From Dehalococcoidia bacterium (lineage in GTDB: Bacteria; Chloroflexota; Dehalococcoidia; DSTF01; JACRBR01), in contig JAKFYB010000015.1 of assembly GCA_021731085.1 (NCBI GenBank), forward strand, positions 17,745 to 81,744: a stretch of 64,000 nt of DNA. The letters run 5' to 3'. Below are positions 61,544 through 64,000 of the stretch, piece after piece. The first letter of the stretch is position 1. The number at the start of each line of letters is the position of its first letter. The position numbers were made by a program, and so were the translations under genes. The notes below the pieces were generated by a model. The model saw only the letters and a list, made by a program, of their open reading frames with translations. It made no database searches and was not told the origin of the DNA.

Positions 61544-62245
61544 GTGGCCGACCAGCGACCCCCAATCTTCGCCACCTTCGACGAGGCGTGGCACTGGTTC
61601 ATCGAAGGAGGCAATCTCGTCGCGGTCGAAGAACAGCGCGAGGGATTCCTGCGTGGCCGTGCACAGTTCCTCTCGTTCCAGGTGCCGATCGGTGAGATGC
61701 CCGTCGCCGGCGAGATCGCCGCACTTCAAGAAGAGCTAGCGGATATCAATGGTCTCTCGCTCATTCCCGCAGAATTCCTGCACATATCCGTGCGCGGCGT
61801 CGGCTTCCAGGTCATCGCGCACCCCCAGCAGGGCGATGTCTTACGGCAGGATGTCGGCGGCATCAGCGAACGCGCCGCAAAGGCGCTTCGTGGCACAAAG
61901 CCCATCGACGTAACCGTCGGCCCCGTCAACGTGTTTCCCGATGCTCTCATCCTGCAGGTCCAGCCGATCGAGCCTTTGCGCGATGCGTTGCGAGCACTCG
62001 AGGTGACGCGCCACGCAGATGCATTCCCCTATCAGGCCGAGAACTACCTCCCCCACGTCACGATCGCATCGTTTCTCGATGCGAAAGTCGCGACGATGCT
62101 GCGCGAACGGCTACCGGCGCTTCGCGACAAACCGTCCCTGTCTGCCACCATCAGCCGCATCGACCTAGCGCGTTGGTGGTTCACAGGCCACGACCTCGCG
62201 GCATGGCCGGAGCTCGACACGGTGCGGTCGTACCGGCTGAAATAG
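61544..62245 (+). CDS. 2'-5' RNA ligase/2H phosphoesterase-family protein
   Basis: This 233-residue protein has the two HxS/T motifs of the 2H superfamily: FLHISVRG (about residue 83) and YLPHVTIASF (about 168). The sequence fits the ligT-like group, which hydrolyses cyclic phosphates or 2'-5' RNA links. It follows leuS by 5 bases and starts at GTG, so it is probably in the same transcript. A link to tRNA repair is inference. Confidence 0.82.
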   Translation: MADQRPPIFATFDEAWHWFIEGGNLVAVEEQREGFLRGRAQFLSFQVPIGEMPVAGEIAALQEELADINGLSLIPAEFLHISVRGVGFQVIAHPQQGDVLRQDVGGISERAAKALRGTKPIDVTVGPVNVFPDALILQVQPIEPLRDALRALEVTRHADAFPYQAENYLPHVTIASFLDAKVATMLRERLPALRDKPSLSATISRIDLARWWFTGHDLAAWPELDTVRSYRLK

Positions 62246-62381
62246 AGACGCCCGTTGCTAAGGGTTTCTGCCCGTGCGATTGCGCGTATTGCCGCATGGG
62301 AAACCTGGGCGCTAACCCCCAGACTGCCCGGGCGCTACTTCTCAGGCACGGAGAGGACGCGAAGGCTCGCCGGAGGGCGTC

Positions 62382-63002
62382 ATGCAGACCACGAGCACGA
62401 ACGCGCAGGACATCCGCATCGAGATCGTGACGACGTCGTTCGTCGCCGCAGGGAACCCCGCGGGCATCTGCGACCTCGGCCGCCTGTTGGAAAACTTCAA
62501 CAATCCGGCGATCGCGCGCCATGTCGAACTGTCGGCGGCCACCGTCCGCCCGCTCTACCGCGCCGCCAGCCCGCTCGCCGTTGAAAGCACCCTACTAGTG
62601 CGCCGCGATGAGATCGTCTTCGCGACGTTTGAGGGCCCGCAGGCCGAATGCGAGACCGGCGCCGACTTAACCGACACACCATGCCTGATGCTCGCGCCGC
62701 CCTTCCAGATCCAGGGCGATGTCCCTCTACAAACAAGAGCCCACCGGGCACAGGCACTTCGCGCTCTGACTGCCGGATTCTTCGCCGTCCGCGATGCCCG
62801 CGTGTATGACGCTGACGGCTACCTGCTCGGCGAAGGCCAGCAGATCGTCGTGAACGGCATGGCCGTACAAATGGCCGCACCGACACGCAAGCACATCGAG
62901 GCGTTCGTCGAGAAGGCAGGCGCCGCCCGCCGCGCGACCGTGCGCGATCAGGTTCCGGTGACAGACATGGTTGAAGACGAAGCGCTTACAAGAGCAGCCT
63001 GA
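62382..63002 (+). CDS. Protein of unknown function
   Basis: This 206-residue protein starts MQTTSTNAQDIRIEIVTTSFVAAGNPAGICDLGRLLENFNNPAIARHVELS-like and has no motif I recognise. Segments such as STLLVRRDEIVFATFEGP look like beta strands, and the middle ALTAGFFAVRDARVYDADGYLLGEGQQIVVNG suggests a small beta domain that binds a partner. It appears complete and stands between the 2H gene and dapB. A hairpin terminator follows. Confidence 0.7.
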   Translation: MQTTSTNAQDIRIEIVTTSFVAAGNPAGICDLGRLLENFNNPAIARHVELSAATVRPLYRAASPLAVESTLLVRRDEIVFATFEGPQAECETGADLTDTPCLMLAPPFQIQGDVPLQTRAHRAQALRALTAGFFAVRDARVYDADGYLLGEGQQIVVNGMAVQMAAPTRKHIEAFVEKAGAARRATVRDQVPVTDMVEDEALTRAA

Positions 63003-63040
63003 CAGTCACATGGCCAGATACACCGTCTGGGTGCGGTTGG

Positions 63041-63073
63041 AGCGAGCGGCAGCAAGGATGCGCCGCTCGCTTT
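63041..63073 (+). terminator. Hairpin terminator
   Basis: AGCGAGCGGC and GCCGCTCGCT form a perfect 10-base stem with an 11-base loop, followed by TTT. It lies 38 bases after the stop of the unknown protein and before dapB. Confidence 0.7.
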
Positions 63074-63079
63074 CACGCC

Positions 63080-63114
63080 TGTCACTGTCACCCGTAACCA
63101 GTCACCTGTAACCT
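63080..63114 (+). repeat. Seven-base tandem repeat upstream of dapB
   Basis: Five units in phase: TGTCACT, GTCACCC, GTAACCA, GTCACCT and GTAACCT. It ends 7 bases before the dapB ATG and takes the place where a ribosome site would be, so translation may depend on other features or be leaderless. Confidence 0.7.
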
Positions 63115-63121
63115 GACCACG

Positions 63122-63913
63122 ATGATTCGTGTACTGATGTCCGGCGCAGGGAAGATGGGCCACATCCTGCTCGACGGGATGGATGCAGCCGACGGCATCG
63201 AGCCGGTGGCAGCAGTCGACGCCTTCGCAAAGGGCGACCACCTGACCCTTTCCTCCGGCCGCAACATCCCGCTCTACTCCGACGCCGCCACCGCCATCGA
63301 CGCGTCCACGCCCGACGTCATTGTCGACTTCACCAACGCCGCTTGGACGCCGACCATCGTCGACGCCGCGCTCGACAAGGGCGTGCGCCTAGTCGTCGGA
63401 ACAACCGGACTATCTCAGGAATGGGCGGATGACTTCGCGCGGCGGTGCGCAGAACGCAAGGTCGGCGCTGTGATGGCCGCCAACTTCGCACTCGGCGCCA
63501 TCCTTATGATGCACATGGCGAAGATCGCGGCGCCATTCTTTGAGTCAGCGGAAATCGTCGAGATGCATCACGCCACGAAGGTCGATGCCCCGTCCGGCAC
63601 ATCCATCGCGACAGCGCGCGGCATGCTCGCAGCCCGCGACGGTCGCCCGTTCGAGCGCAACGTCCCGGAAGCAACGCCCGTCGAGGGCACGCGCACCGGC
63701 GCCGTGGATGGCGTCACGATTCATTCGATCCGGCTACCAGGATTCGTCGCGCACCAGGAGGTCGTCTTCGGCGCCACAGGCCAGACGCTGACCATCCGCC
63801 ACGACTCCAACCGCGAGTCCTACATCCCCGGCGTTGTGCTGGCGGTGACAGAAGTAGTGACGCGCAACGAGTTGGTGGTGGGGCTGGACAGGCTCATCGG
63901 GCTGGAGGACTAA
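63122..63913 (+). CDS. dapB: 4-hydroxy-tetrahydrodipicolinate reductase
   Basis: This 263-residue NAD(P)H-dependent enzyme catalyses the second committed step to lysine and diaminopimelate. The cofactor motif is MIRVLMSGAGKMGHILL (GxGxMG), the conserved TTG segment is VVGTTGLSQEW, and the catalytic motif MHHATKVDAPSGT holds the His and Lys. The rest fits the family (about 240-270 residues). No ribosome site is clear; a seven-base repeat array stands directly upstream. It converges on a truncated minus-strand frame. Confidence 0.95.
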   Translation: MIRVLMSGAGKMGHILLDGMDAADGIEPVAAVDAFAKGDHLTLSSGRNIPLYSDAATAIDASTPDVIVDFTNAAWTPTIVDAALDKGVRLVVGTTGLSQEWADDFARRCAERKVGAVMAANFALGAILMMHMAKIAAPFFESAEIVEMHHATKVDAPSGTSIATARGMLAARDGRPFERNVPEATPVEGTRTGAVDGVTIHSIRLPGFVAHQEVVFGATGQTLTIRHDSNRESYIPGVVLAVTEVVTRNELVVGLDRLIGLED

Positions 63914-64000
63914 CCCGCAGGCTCCGCCGACGGCTTGAGGCCGGGCGGCACCCGCCGGCGGTCACCGTTGCCGTTCTTCGCAGACCCGTTGCCGTTGCCA
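63910..64000 (-). CDS. C-terminal end of a protein continuing beyond the window
   Basis: An open minus-strand frame ends in a TAG that overlaps the dapB stop. The visible 29 residues read GNGNGSAKNGNGDRRRVPPGLKPSAEPAG, an Asn/Gly-rich low-complexity tail with basic and Pro residues. The protein is not identified. A similar Asn/Gly linker occurs in the Fe-S oxidoreductase. Confidence 0.5.
   Translation of the reverse strand, partial: GNGNGSAKNGNGDRRRVPPGLKPSAEPAG

Overview
The window is high-GC bacterial chromosome with densely packed genes on both strands and no phage, insertion-sequence or CRISPR signature. The gene set fits a member of the Chloroflexota, perhaps Dehalococcoidia-like: an HspR/DnaJ/Hsp20 heat-shock cluster, a fused heterodisulfide-reductase-like membrane Fe-S oxidoreductase, an archaemetzincin-like protein without a visible zinc site, a T-box-controlled leuS, many GNAT, DinB, SDR and enoyl-CoA hydratase proteins, and Thr-Pro-rich secreted proteins. 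That placement is inference from gene content and style, not from a marker-gene comparison.

Layout. 1-2.5 kb: the end of a PIN toxin/antitoxin-like pair, then hspR and dnaJ (minus strand), divergent from hsp20 across a shared control region. 2.6-9.6 kb: the Fe-S oxidoreductase and a 1361-residue secreted subtilase with five repeated domains and a dockerin-like end. 9.6-15.5 kb: recF, two enoyl-CoA hydratases, an AMZ-like lipoprotein, a cyclase-family hydrolase and a DUF2171 protein. 15.6-22 kb: an enterochelin-esterase-like protein and a tightly coupled run of DUF1697, hydrolase, amidohydrolase and a paralogous hydrolase, then an SDR. 22-27.5 kb: GNAT, an SCP2-like protein with a ferritin-like protein, scpA, a patatin and a GYD protein with a promoter and structured leader. 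27.5-35.4 kb: small metabolic enzymes, a frameshifted hydrolase, a coupled yjbQ/membrane-protein cluster and recG. 35.5-45 kb: a secreted Pro-rich protein, a GH38 mannosidase, an SDR, an unknown protein, a HAD phosphatase, a double GrpB protein and gyrB. 45-52.7 kb: tRNA-Met, GNAT, csrA, hemerythrin with a histone-H1-like tail, a dehydrogenase-like protein coupled to a FliA/WhiG-type sigma factor, a hybrid histidine kinase, a JAMM peptidase pair and a YqeY protein. 52.9-64 kb: a large vWA/Thr-Pro/dockerin secreted protein, an MFS transporter, tRNA-Ala, a T-box leader followed by mgtC-like and leuS, a 2H phosphoesterase, an unknown gene and dapB.

Themes. (1) Short tandem arrays of seven-base units, of several unrelated sequences, lie at seven or more loci; two lie inside genes (recG and the 3' end of an enoyl-CoA hydratase). 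(2) Several control regions are legible: sigma70-type -35/-10 pairs, some with the start codon 6-7 bases after the -10 (leaderless), and perfect dyads that bracket the -10. (3) The T-box carries a CTC (Leu) specifier and precedes an MgtC-like gene before leuS. (4) Two large secreted proteins end in dockerin-like calcium motifs. (5) Two apparent single-base frameshifts lie about 2 kb apart and may be real decay or assembly errors.
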